Of a stretch of DNA of 64,000 nucleotides, positions 51,128 to 64,000 are shown piece after piece. This stretch comes from Tetrahymena thermophila SB210. Lineage: Eukaryota > Ciliophora > Oligohymenophorea > Hymenostomatida > Tetrahymenidae. Positions within the stretch are counted from its first letter, which is position 1, and every line of letters starts with the position of its first letter. The stretch is taken from positions 1 through 64,000 of the forward strand of contig NW_002476009.1 of assembly GCF_000189635.1 (NCBI RefSeq), read 5' to 3'. A model generated the notes under the pieces. It saw nothing but the letters and a program-made list of their open reading frames with translations. It had not been told where the DNA came from and did not search any database. The position numbers and the translations under genes were made by a program.

Positions 51128-52970
51128 AATATCTGACGTTCGGGATATAATTACAATTTTTAAGAATATTAACTATTATTGTATAAATAAAAACTACTAA
51201 ATATAATAGTATTAATCTTTTAGTGTACTTAATTCTCTTTGCATTAAAAGGGTGTGTATGTATATCTTCATACAGTCTATTTAAATTTTTTAAATAAAAG
51301 AGATATTTACTCAAATTAGAATAAGTCTTCCACATTATTTTCAATTTTTCATAAGCTATTAGGAAAGTATCTTGCTTGCACTAACTAATATTAAATAGGC
51401 CTAAAAATATGATAGATAATACTCTGTATATTTATAATTTTAAATGTTGTGCAGTTTGATAATAATAGTTATTTCGTACTAAATCCTTTTAGCGTTATTT
51501 TTACTTTAAAATGCTAGATAAGCATGCAATTTATGCAATTTTTCGCTTTCAACATTCTAAATTAGAGTAATATTTTTAATTTTGCAATTTACTAAAAACT
51601 TTAAAACTAATTTTCCTACTTTTCTCCTTTGCTTGTACCTATGTATACAAAATTTGCAAAGAAAAAAAACTAAAATCTATAATTGCACTAAGAAGTAAAA
51701 ATAAGAATCATAAACCAAAAAATTTTAATTTATCAAAGCCAATTATCATTTATTTAATGGTTATAATCTAAATGATTTGTAACATCAAGAAAACCTTGTA
51801 CCAAATTAGCACTTTTAATTATGACAATCTACCTCGAGTAGCAAATAATGTCAAATAATAAGGAAGATAGTTTAATTAGGAGTTAATTTGCAAAAAGTTG
51901 ATATATTGACAAATTTTAATTAATCATTCTTATGTTTAAATTGGTTTTAGTTATTGAATTTTCTACATACATCAAAGAATTAATTAATCTATTAAAATGT
52001 TTCTAATTTTTTAATTTTTTTTTTAAATAATTTTTATATTTGATTAAAATTAATTTTAAAGAATTTAAAATAATTTATAGATTTAGTAGAAATAATCCTT
52101 TTAAAGTTTAGTTAAATATTTGTTCTACATTTTGTAATTAATTTTACGTTTGAATGAGTTTTTATTTTATTGAAGAAACTCTTTATAAGTTTTTATCAAT
52201 ATATTTTAAAAAATATGCATATCAGTCTTAATTGGATAAATGAAAACAGATGTCTGAATTATTTAAATTAAACAAATTTAATATTAGAAATTTGAATAGC
52301 AAAAAGGAAAATTTAACGAACATCGAATGGAATTTATTAATCATGCAATTTATTATATTTTTCTTTTTATGTTTAACTGTTTCTAAAGAAAAAAAAACAT
52401 TTTAAGCAATAAGAATATAGAGTTGAGCACAAAGATTCTAATGAATATGATTGTTAATAAATCAGATTAAGATTAAATAGAGTAATTCTATCGAACATAT
52501 ATATTTGTAAAGGAAGACAATAAATGAATAAATGAATGAATGATTGCACTCTATTCTTGTGAAAAAAATAAGAAAGGGATAGGGTCAATCGATAATTAGG
52601 ATAGAAAGAGAATTCTTCTAATGGAAAAAATGAAGATAAATTTTTCAAATTTTCAAATAAAATAAATGAAATTAACAACAGTTTAGAAAGCAAAAAAAAG
52701 AAACTAAGACTGAATGAATTTTGCTTGAAAATATGAATGAAATTTTAATGCTTCAAGAAAAAAGAAAAAGAAAATAAGTAAATAAATAAATAATAGGCGT
52801 AGTGCATATTAAATAAAATATCTAATAAATATTTCATAAAAAAAAAGAGCAACAAACTAATTAATTTTTTGATATATTCGCTTAAATAAGAAATCAAATA
52901 AAACACATTAAAAGTTAAAAAATCAATTAAGACTCAATCAAATATATCATTCATACAGAGTTATTTAAAG
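51128..52970. other. Intergenic spacer
   Basis: About 1.8 kb of AT-rich DNA between two same-strand genes. A few GAAT tandem units occur near 52522-52542. No coherent frame was recognised on either strand. Confidence 0.5.
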
Positions 52971-54451
52971 ATGGATTCAGGATAATAGTAATTTATTTAA
53001 GAACAAAAGCATTAAAAATTTAAGCCAACTAGACATATAGGAGGAGAACTTTACTCCCTTAGACATTATTAACAAGATGAAAAAACATTTAAATTTGTTA
53101 ATTTTAATAATAATATAAAATAGTGATCACTTATTTAAAATTCTATTGATTGGTAATTCAGGTGTAGGCAAAACTTGCATGCTCATGCGTTATTCAGTAA
53201 TCAATTTAAAATCCTTCTCAGTTCAAGCCGTTTATATTAATTGCTATTTCAATAATAACAGGAAAACTAATTTACCTACAATTTCTATAATACTATCGGA
53301 GTCGACTTCGTAATTTGAATTCATTGATTTACTAATTTAACTTTAATTTCATATTTTATTCTTAAAACTATAAACAAATAGCTACTACTTCAATTTTTTT
53401 CTAAATAAAACATTTTTTGAATATAAAATAGAAAATTAAAGCTTTAAGGTTAGAAGACAAGAATATTAAACTTCAAATCGTAATAGGATTATTTATCTTA
53501 CAAGTTAGATTAAAATCGCAAACAAACACTTATTCATATTATTAATTCGTTAAACAAGAATGTAAATTACCTAAAAAATTCTTAAAGAATCAAGCTAATC
53601 GAATTATAATAAGATAAATGCTTATCAAAAAAGCTACCAAAAGCGATTTTAATCTTGCTTATGAATTAACATTGTTTATTCCAAAATTCTTAGGTTTTTT
53701 TTTTATTATTTAAAGTGGGATACTGCTGGACAAGACCGTTTTAGAACTATTACCTGTAGTTATTATAGGTAAGCTTAAAAGAATAATATCTTTAATCCAA
53801 ATTTTTTATTTGACTCCTTTGAAAATTGAAGATTATAAATTAAAATTTTAAATAAATTAGAGGTGCTCATGGCATTTTGATTGTTTATGACATTACTGAA
53901 AGGGAATCATTTGATAACGTTAAGACATGGATGGTAGAAATTGAAAAGTAGGAAAAAATAAATTTTGAATTAAAAATAAATAAAATTAATATATTTTTTT
54001 TTGTAATAAATTAGGCATGCCAAAAAAGGAGTATAAAAAATGTTAATTGGTAATAAATCTGATTGTAGTAATAGAGCTGTTTCTTACGAAGAAGGATTTG
54101 AATTAGGTATTTGGTCTAATTTAAATCTATTTTTTTTTATTTAAATATTTTTGTTAATTAATTAAAGCTAAATAATACTAAATACCTTTTGCTGAAACAT
54201 CAGCCAAAAATGCCAGCAATATAGATTTAGCCTTCACTAATCTTGCTAAGAATATGTAATTTTAAATTTTAAATAATTGTTTTAACTAATCAAGTTTATT
54301 TATCTTTATAAAAAGCTTGGGTAGTGGTTAAGTTTTGAATACTGCACCTTCATAGGGAATGAAGATTCAATAAAATAAATACAATACTTAATAAAGTGGC
54401 TCCAGACAAGTTCAACAAAACTAAAAGAATTAGGGAGATGATTGCTGTTGA
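52971..54451 (+). CDS. Rab-family small GTPase (Rab1/Rab8-like)
   Basis: Nine exons give 213 residues. Introns are 52988-53123, 53197-53261, 53310-53431, 53480-53715, 53769-53860, 53948-54014, 54107-54167 and 54256-54315. The first intron is chosen because it produces the usual Rab start [16 protein letters not shown]. All five G motifs are present: GNSGVGKT (16-23), T41 in [14 protein letters not shown] (63-68), NKSD (122-125) and ETSAK (149-153). The C-terminus is a Gln/Asn-rich hypervariable tail ending Cys-Cys, the signal for double geranylgeranylation and membrane attachment. The effector region and YDITERESF point to the Rab1/Rab8 group, which acts in secretory traffic, but the exact subfamily needs a tree. 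Intron density is unusually high for such a short gene. Confidence 0.93.
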
Positions 54452-55907
54452 GGAATCTTTACATAAAAGAATCATATAAAATAATTAAATAAATATGATC
54501 TTAATTAAAATATAAAACTTCTTCAAAAGCATTCTTAATAAAACTAAAAATATTTCACTATAATAAAAAAAATAGTCTTTACCATAAATCACTAATAATT
54601 AATCTTACAGCATGATTAAGAGAGGTAAGTACTTACTTATTTTCCTATTTAAGCTCAAATTTATAATAATTAAGAACTAAAAACTGATTTTTTAACTAAC
54701 AAACTGACTTGTTAGCTTGAATAATTGACTACTTCTGGTTTAAAATAAGAGATTTTTTTAAAATTTACTGATTTTATAAAGATCTCTGAATAATTAATAA
54801 AAAGTACTTACTCACTCTTGCTAATTATATCAAATTGCATATATTTGGAATCATACAACTATTCATATCCCTTTGTATTTATTCTATTCATCATAAATTG
54901 TAAATTTTAAAAAATTAAATTTTTAATTTTTAGTTTATTTTAAAATATTAATTAATTATTTTTTTAATTCATTTGTTTATTTTTAACATTTTTTTTAATT
55001 TATAAGCAAATATATTTTTTAAAACTTTATTTTACAATTGAAAAATAAAAAAAAACTTTTTAAAAATAAACAAATTAATCAACTAATTTACTAAAATTAG
55101 CTATTATCTTAAATTTAAAAATTTGAGTTCATTTACACTTTTAATGGAATGGTTTTTATGAAATATATTTTTAGAAAAATGCATGTAGATTAAAATAATT
55201 GAGAATAACTAGAATTCATACCATGAGCCAATATTTATTAATTCATAATTTTTACTATTATAAAAGCACTCACAAGAAAAAATTATTAAAAATAAATAAA
55301 TGATTCAACTAAATAACAAATATATGTATATTTATGTTTGTATAAATGAATGAATGTATCTATCGATCAATCTATCTTTACTGTCTATATAAAGCATAAT
55401 TCGTTTATTAGATTTCTGTTAAGAAAATGTTTCATTCAAATAACAATATATTTTTTGAAATTATTAATGAATTAAGCCTAATATACATTGAAAATAAAGG
55501 AATTAATTGATCCTTGAATAAAAAATACAAAAATTTTTATATTCTTGTATTTTAATAAAATAAAAATAAGTAAGTAAGTAGCTAAGTTTGAGTTATATTT
55601 CAGTATTATTTTAAAATTTAATAAACAAAATATTTTAAAATAAACTTATTATAAACAATTAGGTCTAGGCTTCTAAACATATTTTAGGGAATAATTCACT
55701 TTGTTGAAAATAATTGAAGCCAAATTGTAAACTTAAATAATTTTTGAACAACAATATTAAAATTTAGCTAGCTACTCAAACATAGTTTTTTTGAGTAAGA
55801 ATTTATTTAAGTAGTCATTAGAAGTAGAAATATACATTATCAAAATTTTTCTATATTAGCAAACAATTATCATAAGATTATTTTGATTATTATTCTCATA
55901 AGTATTC
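54452..55907. other. Intergenic spacer
   Basis: AT-rich DNA between two same-strand genes; nothing recognised beyond short AT-rich repeats. Confidence 0.5.
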
Positions 55908-58625
55908 ATGGACTAAGAATTTTAAGACGATGATGACTAGGAACAATAGTCTCAGCAGGCAGAAAGCGGATCTAACCTTAATGATGCCTCTATGAATTAA
56001 GAGGATGAAACGAATATAAATAATTAACTAGAAATTAGTAAGGACAAAAAGCAAATGAAGCGAATATGCTTAATTCCTATTTACAAAGAATGGAAATCAG
56101 AGAGATAAATCTTCTAAGCGTTTTGTATGCTCTAAATTGCTATTCTTTGCGTTTTTTGCGGTATAATTTTAGGTCACATGTATATTGCTACTTATTTAAT
56201 TGATTAGAGTGCCCTGTAAGAAGCGTAAGCTTCAATATAAAATACACTTTCTAATCAAATTCAAACTGCTTAAAATTTGTATATTGGTATCTTCAATCGA
56301 AATTTCGTCTCTCTCTCTTCTATCACAAAAATATTCCTCTCATCTCTTCAACTAGACGATAGTTTTTATGATGAATCTTTTTCTACATTTCCTCTTATTG
56401 GACCTAATAGATATATTTCAATTAAATAAGCTGTACCTTCTTAGACTCAGTATGATTTATATCTCAGTTAGTAATACTATTCAAAAAATTAAATTTCCTT
56501 AGACTATATTTCCTATTTTTCGCTTTCTAATTCTAAAGATTGGACTGTTCTAAGTCCATAAGCATAAAAATATCTATAAGGAGCAGACATATTGAATTAT
56601 TATCTTAAAAATTTAGTTTATTATAAAGGGTCTCAAATAAGAATCCAGGTAATGTCTGAAATTAATTCTTTTTCTTTTATACATTGCATTGCATGTAAAT
56701 TAGCAAAGATGAATATTATTTATTTTAAACCCATAAAATTTTAACTAAATTTAAAATAGTTTATTTATACTAATTACTATTAAAATTTAGTAACTTTACT
56801 TGTCTTTTGGCAATGATCTTCAAGTTTTTTATCCAGCAGGGGCATGTGCTTAGCTACTTTAAAAGAATGGTTAACATATAGATATAACATAAAGAAAATG
56901 GTACTTAGCAAGCTAAAATGCTTTTTAAAGTTCTAATTTAGCTACTTATTAGGTTACTGGGCCATATTAAGATTTAGTTACAAATTTGCCTATTGTAACT
57001 GTCTCTATACCGATAGTGACTAAAGATGGCAAAATGATTGGAGTTATTGGAATTGACATTTTTTGTTATGAGTTAGATTAAGTGCTCCCACCCCAAAGCG
57101 AATTATATTAAAGCAGTAAATTTTATTTAGCTAATATTTCTGATGGTTCGATATTAAATGATCCAGCTAAGATTTTAGCAAACGATCCTTTTAACTCAGG
57201 ACAATCTTTTTACCATGTGTCAAATTAATAATATACAAACATAACTGATTAAAATTGGTAAATTTTTTTATTTATTTTTATTGTGATCTGCCTCAATTCA
57301 GAAATATTTCTAAATGTTTAAACATAGATAAAAATAGAATATTAAATTTGATATTGAAGCTTTTTTAGATTTTATATTTTGAAATATTGCTTTTTTAATC
57401 TTTAAATAATAAGATTTTTTATTACAAAAAATTTAGGCAATAGATTTAAAACTAAAATTACAGTGTTAACTCTTATTTTGAATTTATGGATGCAAATAAT
57501 AATTAATTAATAGTCTACAGATAATTTGTTTCTAATAAAAATTTCAGTCCAAATTAGTTAGTTTTTTTTATAATCATTACTGATAGAGATGGATTCGAAG
57601 AGTATTATTCAATATAAAGCAATTTATAGTCATCATTTTAAAAAAAACAATACTATCTTATAATTACAGAGTGCTCTGTTGTTGTCTTTTGTATTCTATT
57701 ATCTATTTATTTTGTGAAGTCTATTGTTGCTCCCCTTTAAGAACTTGCTGACTGTACAAAGGAATTTACAAATCAAGAGAAAAAAAATAACAATTCTTCA
57801 GAAATAAAAAAGAAAAAACAGTTTGAAGATATAAAAACAACTGATAGAGCCATTGATTCTTTAATTTAGGCATTTAAAAAATTAATAAAAGATTTAAGTG
57901 GCTTTAAGAAAGGAACTAGAAGAGAAAACCATTAATAGAGTGAAGATATAATTGAATATCCAAGGAGTGATTATAACGATACAGGATTTTGCAGATTCAC
58001 TAGATTTTTATTTAATTATGAAGAGTTTTAAGAGCGTTTAAATTATTATGTAGAGTAATTACAAAAGCTTTTGAACATGAAAAAAACAAAGGAAGAAGAG
58101 TTTTAAGAAACAGAATACTACGATTCGAGTTAAAACGAATCACAATATTTAAATTAAGAAAATCTATTCTATAAAATCGAAGCTACCTTCTTCAACTTCA
58201 TAGAGGTTGTTTTAGATAGGTTGCTCTATATTATTAATGAGCAAATTCACAAAGGCCATATTCCATAGTTAGCAAAAGAAGATATAGATTTGCTTTAATA
58301 AATCTCAGTTTTTTGTAATTTAATAAATATATGTAGCAAAAATCTCATTATATACGACAAATTTAGAAGTTAATAATCAAGTTAAAATGGTGGTGATTAT
58401 GATGATCAAGATAATGATCCTATATAAGAAGATGATATATCCAATATGCCTGATGAAAATCTCATAATTTATGATAGGAAATCAACTATTAAGAGATTTG
58501 ATGAAGTTACTTACAAGTTTAAAAGAATAGAGCAGCTAAATATTTAATTAGTTAAAAAAAAATTAGAAAAAAAGAACACCTAATTTTTAAACGAAATTCT
58601 TCCTAAGTCAATTATGATTGACTGA
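55908..58625 (+). CDS. Cache-domain transmembrane receptor-like protein with HAMP-like segment
   Basis: Three exons, introns 56649-56790 and 57258-57436, 798 residues. Topology: acidic, Gln-rich cytosolic N-terminus; first membrane helix at about 69-95; a luminal or extracellular domain of about 380 residues; second membrane helix at about 476-498; then about 300 cytosolic residues. The external domain carries the double-Cache signature: FGNDLQVFYPAGA, then ITQRKWYLASQNAF, TGPYQDLVTNLPIVTVSIPI and KDGKMIGVIGIDI. Such domains sense small ligands. Just after the second helix, IVAPLQELADCTKEF has the HAMP pattern. The cytosolic tail is charged and helical with acidic stretches (DYDDQDNDP). I find no kinase, cyclase or phosphodiesterase domain before the TGA. 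It may signal through a partner, or the effector may have been lost. Confidence 0.8.
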
Positions 58626-59263
58626 TGATCTTATTCACTGATTAATTAAAGATTATTTAGATATATATATTAAACAAAAAACTAAAATAAATTTTCAAAC
58701 AAAAAATATTTCAAACAAAAACAAAAATAAATATATTAGATAAAAATAAATAAATTAGTCAATTAGAAAAGTAGAGCATAGAAGTAAGATAATCAAGGTT
58801 AAATAAATAAATAGTTAATTAATTAATAAATTAATGTATATTCTAAAACACATTAATAAATTATTTTTCTGTATACTTGTGATTCCATTTTAATTTAGCT
58901 GTTGCTTATAGCAGTTCATTTTATTAAATTGTAAAAACAAATTCATAACTTTTAATTGTAGAAAAAAATAAAGCTTTTTGAAAAATGTATTTATGTTTAA
59001 AAAGTAAATTGGTTTTATATTAAAACATTTATTTATTCAATAGAAGATTAATTTAAAACTATTAATTCGTTTGTTTTGAAATAATTGATTGATGACTTGC
59101 TTTAAAATTGTAATTTCATATTATATTTTTAAAGAATTTTAAAAAATGTATAAATGTGTTTAACTAATAGAATTATATATGCTAGAATGCAATTTATAGT
59201 TAAAAAACGAAAGAAATTTTTTATAATATTTGTGAATATTAAAAATCAAAGCATTAAAAAATT
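58626..59263. other. Intergenic spacer
   Basis: AT-rich spacer, no recognisable element. Confidence 0.5.
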
Positions 59264-61267
59264 ATGAGAACAACAAGCAGTTATTTTCCATTGATAGATA
59301 AAAACAAATAGCTAAATAAAACAATAGCTGCAGAAGATTAAAATTTTAAGACAAGGCTTTCTTACAATGAAATTCCATTAACTACTTAAATTAGTAACGG
59401 GAAGCTTGTAAAGAAATAGTTAACCATGAGAGATAGTGCTTCAACTTAACAAATTGTAATTACCTGGTTAATAATTTAAATAAATTAAAATAGAATAGTT
59501 TCTACATATTATTCAAGCGTGTTTTTCAGATAATTCAAATATTTTAGCGTTTTCTTCTTGTTGGCATAAATACTTTTTTAAAAATATAGAACCCTAAAAA
59601 TTTTATTAAAGACTTTTCTAACAAGCTGGAAAAGCATCAGTATGATATTGAGAAAAGAGATGAAATGATTAAAGAATTGGAATTAACTATTGAAAAGCTA
59701 AGAATTGAATATATAAATGAAAGATAAAATTCAGATGAAAAAAATAGATAAATTAAAGAACTAATTGAGAGTAACGAAAAAATTAACAATAGATTTAAAA
59801 CAAATCACATAAAGTATTTTTTTAACTCTTATCTTCCTTTCTTGCTTAATTCCTTTTTTATTAATATTATGATGTTATTTAATATTTTTTTATGTAATCT
59901 TTAAATTTTAAGGATGGAGGAGCTAATAACAAAAGTCTAATTTTATGAAAAAGAATTTTAGAAAATCAAAGATGATGAAACAAAAGCGAACGAATAAAAG
60001 AATTAAGAGCTAATTTAAGCAAAAAAAATTGAAGATTTAGAGCAAAAAATCAAAGAGATGAGCAAAGAATTAAGCACTCATAAATCTTAGGTTACTGAAT
60101 CAGACAAATAGAAAAATAATTAAATAAATGAATTAACTTCCAAGTTAAATGAATCTATTTAAAATGGGAGTAAATTAAAAGTACTTTCTTTTTCTCATTA
60201 ATTTAATTTATCTGAAATAAATTCTTGCTAATTTTTAATTAGATCGACTTAGAAAAGAAGACATCAGAGCTTTCAAAAGCGTTGGAGACTATAAAGTCAT
60301 ATGAAGAAGAAAAAAAATAAGTTGAAAATAATATTTAAAGCTTAAGAAGAACCTCAACCTTAAAATAACAAGAGCTAGAAAGTAAATTCAAAGAATAAGA
60401 AGTAACTTACATTTAGTGGTATTTCTTTAATATAAATTATTACAAAATAAAAGAATCTAGCCAAAGTTCTTTCAAGTTTAAAGGAAGAAAATTCAAAGTT
60501 GAAATAAAATATGGAAGAGTAACAATAATCTAAAATTCTGTAATAAAATGAAATTACCGATCTTACCTAATAAAATAATTCATTAAAAGTAAATAATATA
60601 TAATGAATGCTTGACTTTAATTCATTTTTTTTTTACTTTTATTAGGAATAAATAAATAAATTAAATGGTGAAAATAACAGCTTAAATAAATCAATTTAAG
60701 ACTTTAAAACTTAAATCAGCTCTTTAGAATAATAAATCAATTAAAAAAATGATAAACTTTAAAATATGCTCAAAGAACTTGAAAATACCAGAAACAAGTA
60801 GTCATCTAATGATAAAAACCAATAAGACCTCAAATAAAATTTTAATGATCTTAAAAAAAAATTTGATGAAACAGAATAAAAAATTTCAATTATGACAGGC
60901 TAATTATAAAATATTTAAAAATCTTCAAAGAAGCTAGATGAAGCTGAGGTTTACTTTTATTTGACACAATTTAAATAACTTTTTTATTTTTTTTGAAAAT
61001 CTAAAATATTTTTTTAAATAAAATTTAAAGAAAGAAATACTTAAAAGTTTAAAATGTAATTATTGTGAACAGTTTATAAAGGAACCTATTACTATTATTC
61101 CGTGTGGCCATTCATTTTGTTTTTCTTGTAAAAAGGCATATGCTAAAGATTGCATAAAATGTGGTCCAAAAGTAAAAGTAGAAGCTATGTATAGAAATGA
61201 ACTTCTTGATGATATAATCGCAATGGTAAAAATACTGTAAAATTTACAAACATTCTTAAAGGTTTGA
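59264..61267 (+). CDS. Long coiled-coil protein with C-terminal RING finger
   Basis: Seven exons, introns 59456-59589, 59814-59912, 60181-60242, 60402-60453, 60589-60645 and 60949-61030, 505 residues. Residues 1-64 are variable. From about 70 to 430 the protein is almost entirely Glu/Lys/Gln/Asn-rich heptad sequence, a long coiled coil. The last exon encodes a C3HC4 RING: C436-x2-C439-x12-C452-x-H454-x2-C457-x2-C460-x7-C468-x2-C471, with PCGHSFC as the core. RINGs of this type usually act as E3 ubiquitin ligases. The coiled coil would give dimerisation or substrate binding, a tripartite-motif-like plan without B-box or SPRY domains. Intron phases all close, which supports the model. Substrate unknown. 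Confidence 0.88.
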
Positions 61268-62407
61268 TTACAAATAAATGATTGATAATCAACAAAATCA
61301 CTACTAAAAATAAATATTTATAATTTTAATTATTATCTAAGAATAATATTCTATTTATATTTCAATATCTATTTATTAATTAGTTAAACTTTACCAAAAG
61401 TACTCATTCTCATTAAATTTTTACGAAATATTCAAACAAAATGCTTTTTAACTCTTAAGTAGTAATTAAAATTATAATCTAAATGAAATAAAAGATATAT
61501 TTATATATTTAAAAGAAAATATATGTGTAAGTTAAAATAAAAACAGAATATTTTAAAAATTTTTAAAAATAGAATTTTACTATTTTTTAAGAAATAAATG
61601 TGAATTTAATTCACTTCATCAAAAATGTTCACAAAGTTAGCAATTCTGATTCCATCAATATAGATTAATACTCAATTTTATAATTCTAATTAAGTAAAAA
61701 ATTAAATCAAGATAGTAAATTTTTTAATAAAACTAATTAAAATATAAATTAATTTATTTTATCTAATAATAAAATTTTACTAATAAACATCTGTTTTAGC
61801 TCATCTAATATAAAACACAAAGTTATCAAATTTGATACAATCAATATTATATAGATATAAATTAAATTAAATGTCATTGATAAAATAGAAAATTACTCTT
61901 ACAATTTTATAAATAATAAAAATAAATTCTTAAAAATGTATTAACTAAAAATAAATAAAAAATTGATTAATTTATCTAAACTCCAAAAAATTGAATCTTT
62001 TAAATATTTTGGAGGTTTACTTTAGTGTATTATAGCTATTTAATTTATTTAGGATTGCTGATTAATTTTAAGTCTAATCCCTTGGAAATTTTCTAGCTTT
62101 GTAATTATATGTAGATAGGATTGGTATTCAGATGAATTAAAAATTTGAATTTCATAAAATTTATCAAAAAATTGAATTCCAATCATATAATTTAATTAAT
62201 TAATACACAGATAATTCAAAAAAAAAATTTATATTATTTATTAATCAAAAATTAAAAAAGTTTATCATTAACTGTAAATATTTTAATTGTAATAATTTCT
62301 TGTTCAATTTTTCAACCGACTATACAAAGGAACAGCAAATTTATAAAAGCTAAATAATTAATTAGGGTAAAAAATAATACATAGTCTATTAGTTTGCTAA
62401 TAAAAAC
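61268..62407. other. Intergenic spacer
   Basis: AT-rich DNA between two same-strand genes; no coding frame, repeat or RNA gene recognised. Confidence 0.5.
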
Positions 62408-64000
62408 ATGATAGAAACATCTACTCAACCTAGTGATTATGGGTTCTTTAGGAATTTAGGCCAAGTTAGACAAGCATTAATGGAAATAAAAAATTAGATT
62501 AGCAATTAATAGTAGCAATAAAATGTAACAAAATATTAACAATAGCAGTAGCAATTATAGTAGTAATCATAATAAATTTTACTTTAGCCGTAATCAGATT
62601 TTAAGAACTTAGATTATATGAATAAAAGAGCAAGGAGTGTTGGACAAGGTTCTAAAAGATAGTTTGTAAATGGTCCTATTAGTCCTTATCAAAGCTAATT
62701 TGATTAATATAACTAAGAGAATGAGAGATTTTAACAATAATTCTAAGTTAAAAGATAAAATTTTTTTCAAGATTAGATGAATCCTTAATTTTACAATTAG
62801 TAGGCTCATTAAATTGACTTTGACCCTAGCTATAGTATGATTCTAGAGCACGATAATTCTTTAGATTACTATAATTATATGTAGTATGGAAGGAGTGCCC
62901 CTTCAGCTAGCCAAAGATATCACTTATTTTCTAATCATAGTCCTGTGCCTAGAGACAAATCTTTTGTAAATAATAATATTTTTTTATAGAATCCTGATAC
63001 AAAATTATAATAAGGAAATTTAAATGCAACTAAATAGCTTAATAATTCAACAATGAATGGAATTAATAAGAATTTTATAAATGGATCTGCTATTTACGAT
63101 AGTCATCATAGCATCAAACTAAGCAATTCGTTTGGGAATTAAGTAAAATAATTGCACGATGTTACTATGGATTTTGCAGGAGATGACATAATAGAGCTCA
63201 ATTCATATAATAATGGTATTCAGCATGATGCTAATTTATCTTAAAATTCTATGATTGTAAGCAAGAGCTTCAATGAGAACGCCTAACAAACTCAAGGAGT
63301 TTATTAAAATTCTTAAAAAAACTCAAAAGAAGAAGCTCTATCCTCTTCAATAGCTTTAACCAAAAAGCAGGATGCTTCAGAATTACAATAGCAATAATAA
63401 TAGCAAAATCAGTAGTTACAGAATTAGTAGTAGTAATAATAATAAGTATCAACCTAAGATTAGTTATCGTCTGTTTTGTAATAGCAGTAGCAGCAACAAC
63501 AATAACTATAATAGCTTAAGGAATAATAACAATAATAGCTTAAGGAATAATAACCTCTTACAATTGCAGAAAGATTAGAAATTAAATTTCTAAAATAAAC
63601 AATAGATTAATTATGTGAAGACAATTAAGTAATATACAATAATTTCATGGATAGCTTGAAGGTAATAGAAGCATTGAAGAAAAAAATTTAAGAGTAAGAT
63701 GTTGTAATAAAATCTTCTTATGATAAATTAAAAGCAGAATATATAAAGATCAACCATTCACACAAAATACAATAGGTAAACATTATTTATATTTATTTTT
63801 TACTTATTTTAGTCTGAAATTATTATTTAAGTGTTTCTCTTTTTTCTAATAAATAGGAGTAAAATAAAAACCTCGAAAAAATGGTGAAAATATGGAAAAG
63901 TAAATTTGAAAAATTGAAAGAAAGTATCAAGAAAGGAATAGAAGAAGAATTGTAGCATGTTAATGAAAATTAAAATATAATATAACAACTCATAGTAGAA
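62408..64000 (+). CDS. Gln/Asn-rich coiled-coil protein, 3' end outside window
   Basis: Two exons are seen, 62408-63775 and 63857 onward, joined by an 81-nt intron with phase kept; 504 codons are visible before the window ends. The Met at 62408 begins METSTQPSDYGF-like sequence (M-I-E-T-S-T-Q). Residues up to about 325 are Asn/Gln/Ser-rich and probably disordered, with a Gln tract near the start. A second mixed CAA/TAA/TAG Gln tract follows. From about residue 395 the sequence becomes a charged coiled coil (LTIAERLEIKFLKQ, then NFMDSLKVIEALKKK, and KMVKIWKSKFEKLKESIKK). No known domain is visible in the part present. The gene is incomplete here only because of the window boundary. Confidence 0.75.
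63385..63560 (+). repeat. Poly-Gln coding tract
   Basis: About 60 codons rich in CAA, CAG, TAA and TAG within the last gene. It includes two copies of a short CTTAAGGAATAATAA unit about 30 bp apart, evidence of a small internal duplication. Confidence 0.7.

Noticed and set aside
53077..53130. Alternative Rab start at Met 53077
   Set aside because: It needs either a hydrophobic read-through N-terminus or a 30-nt intron. The start at 52971 with intron 52988-53123 yields the canonical Rab beginning.

Overview
This window is the left end of a ciliate macronuclear chromosome, almost certainly from Tetrahymena. It opens with 343 bp of CCCCAA telomere repeats. Base composition is extremely AT-rich. 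The protein genes read through only if TAA and TAG are glutamine and TGA is the sole stop. Read this way, the short AT-rich GT..AG introns join exons in phase and every completed gene model below comes out as a whole number of codons. Read with the standard code, almost every gene looks like fragments.

Layout, left to right: telomere (1-343); a cyclin on the minus strand (1717-4202); a gene-poor stretch with a degenerate coding remnant near 5.3-5.7 kb; a multi-exon gene of unknown function (8138-9303, +); a single-exon, membrane-anchored pepsin-fold protein that lacks both catalytic motifs (9961-11871, +); ribosomal protein eS10 (13886-14374, -); a VPS4-like AAA ATPase (15698-18103, -); a protein joining tandem CCCH zinc fingers to a Schlafen/AlbA-like domain (19098-21979, -); a glutamine-rich protein (23143-24969, +); a Myb/SANT-like putative DNA-binding protein (25379-26539, +); a Ser/Asn/Gln-rich protein (27913-30473, +); and an ABCG half-transporter (32001-33957, +).

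Then come four tandem, same-strand A1-family aspartic protease paralogues (34148-35717, 36724-38210, 39582-41055, 42395-43895; all minus). They share intron positions and phases, a signal peptide, both catalytic Asp motifs and a C-terminal membrane anchor. They probably arose by local duplication and act in the secretory/endolysosomal or cell-surface membrane system. A 6.9 kb gene desert follows. After it lie ribosomal protein eL36 (50813-51127, +), a Rab GTPase with a C-terminal Cys-Cys prenylation signal (52971-54451, +), a two-pass Cache-domain receptor with a HAMP-like segment but no cyclase or kinase domain (55908-58625, +), a coiled-coil RING-finger protein (59264-61267, +), and a Gln/Asn-rich coiled-coil protein cut by the right window edge (62408-64000, +).

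There is no operon logic: each gene is transcribed singly. Thematically the window is rich in membrane-traffic and surface functions (Rab, VPS4-like ATPase, proteases, ABC transporter, Cache receptor) beside two highly expressed ribosomal protein genes. I saw no rRNA, tRNA, transposon, CRISPR or viral element. The points most worth a second look are the CCCH-Schlafen fusion, the catalytically dead pepsin homologue, and the protease array with its conserved promoter-proximal sequence.
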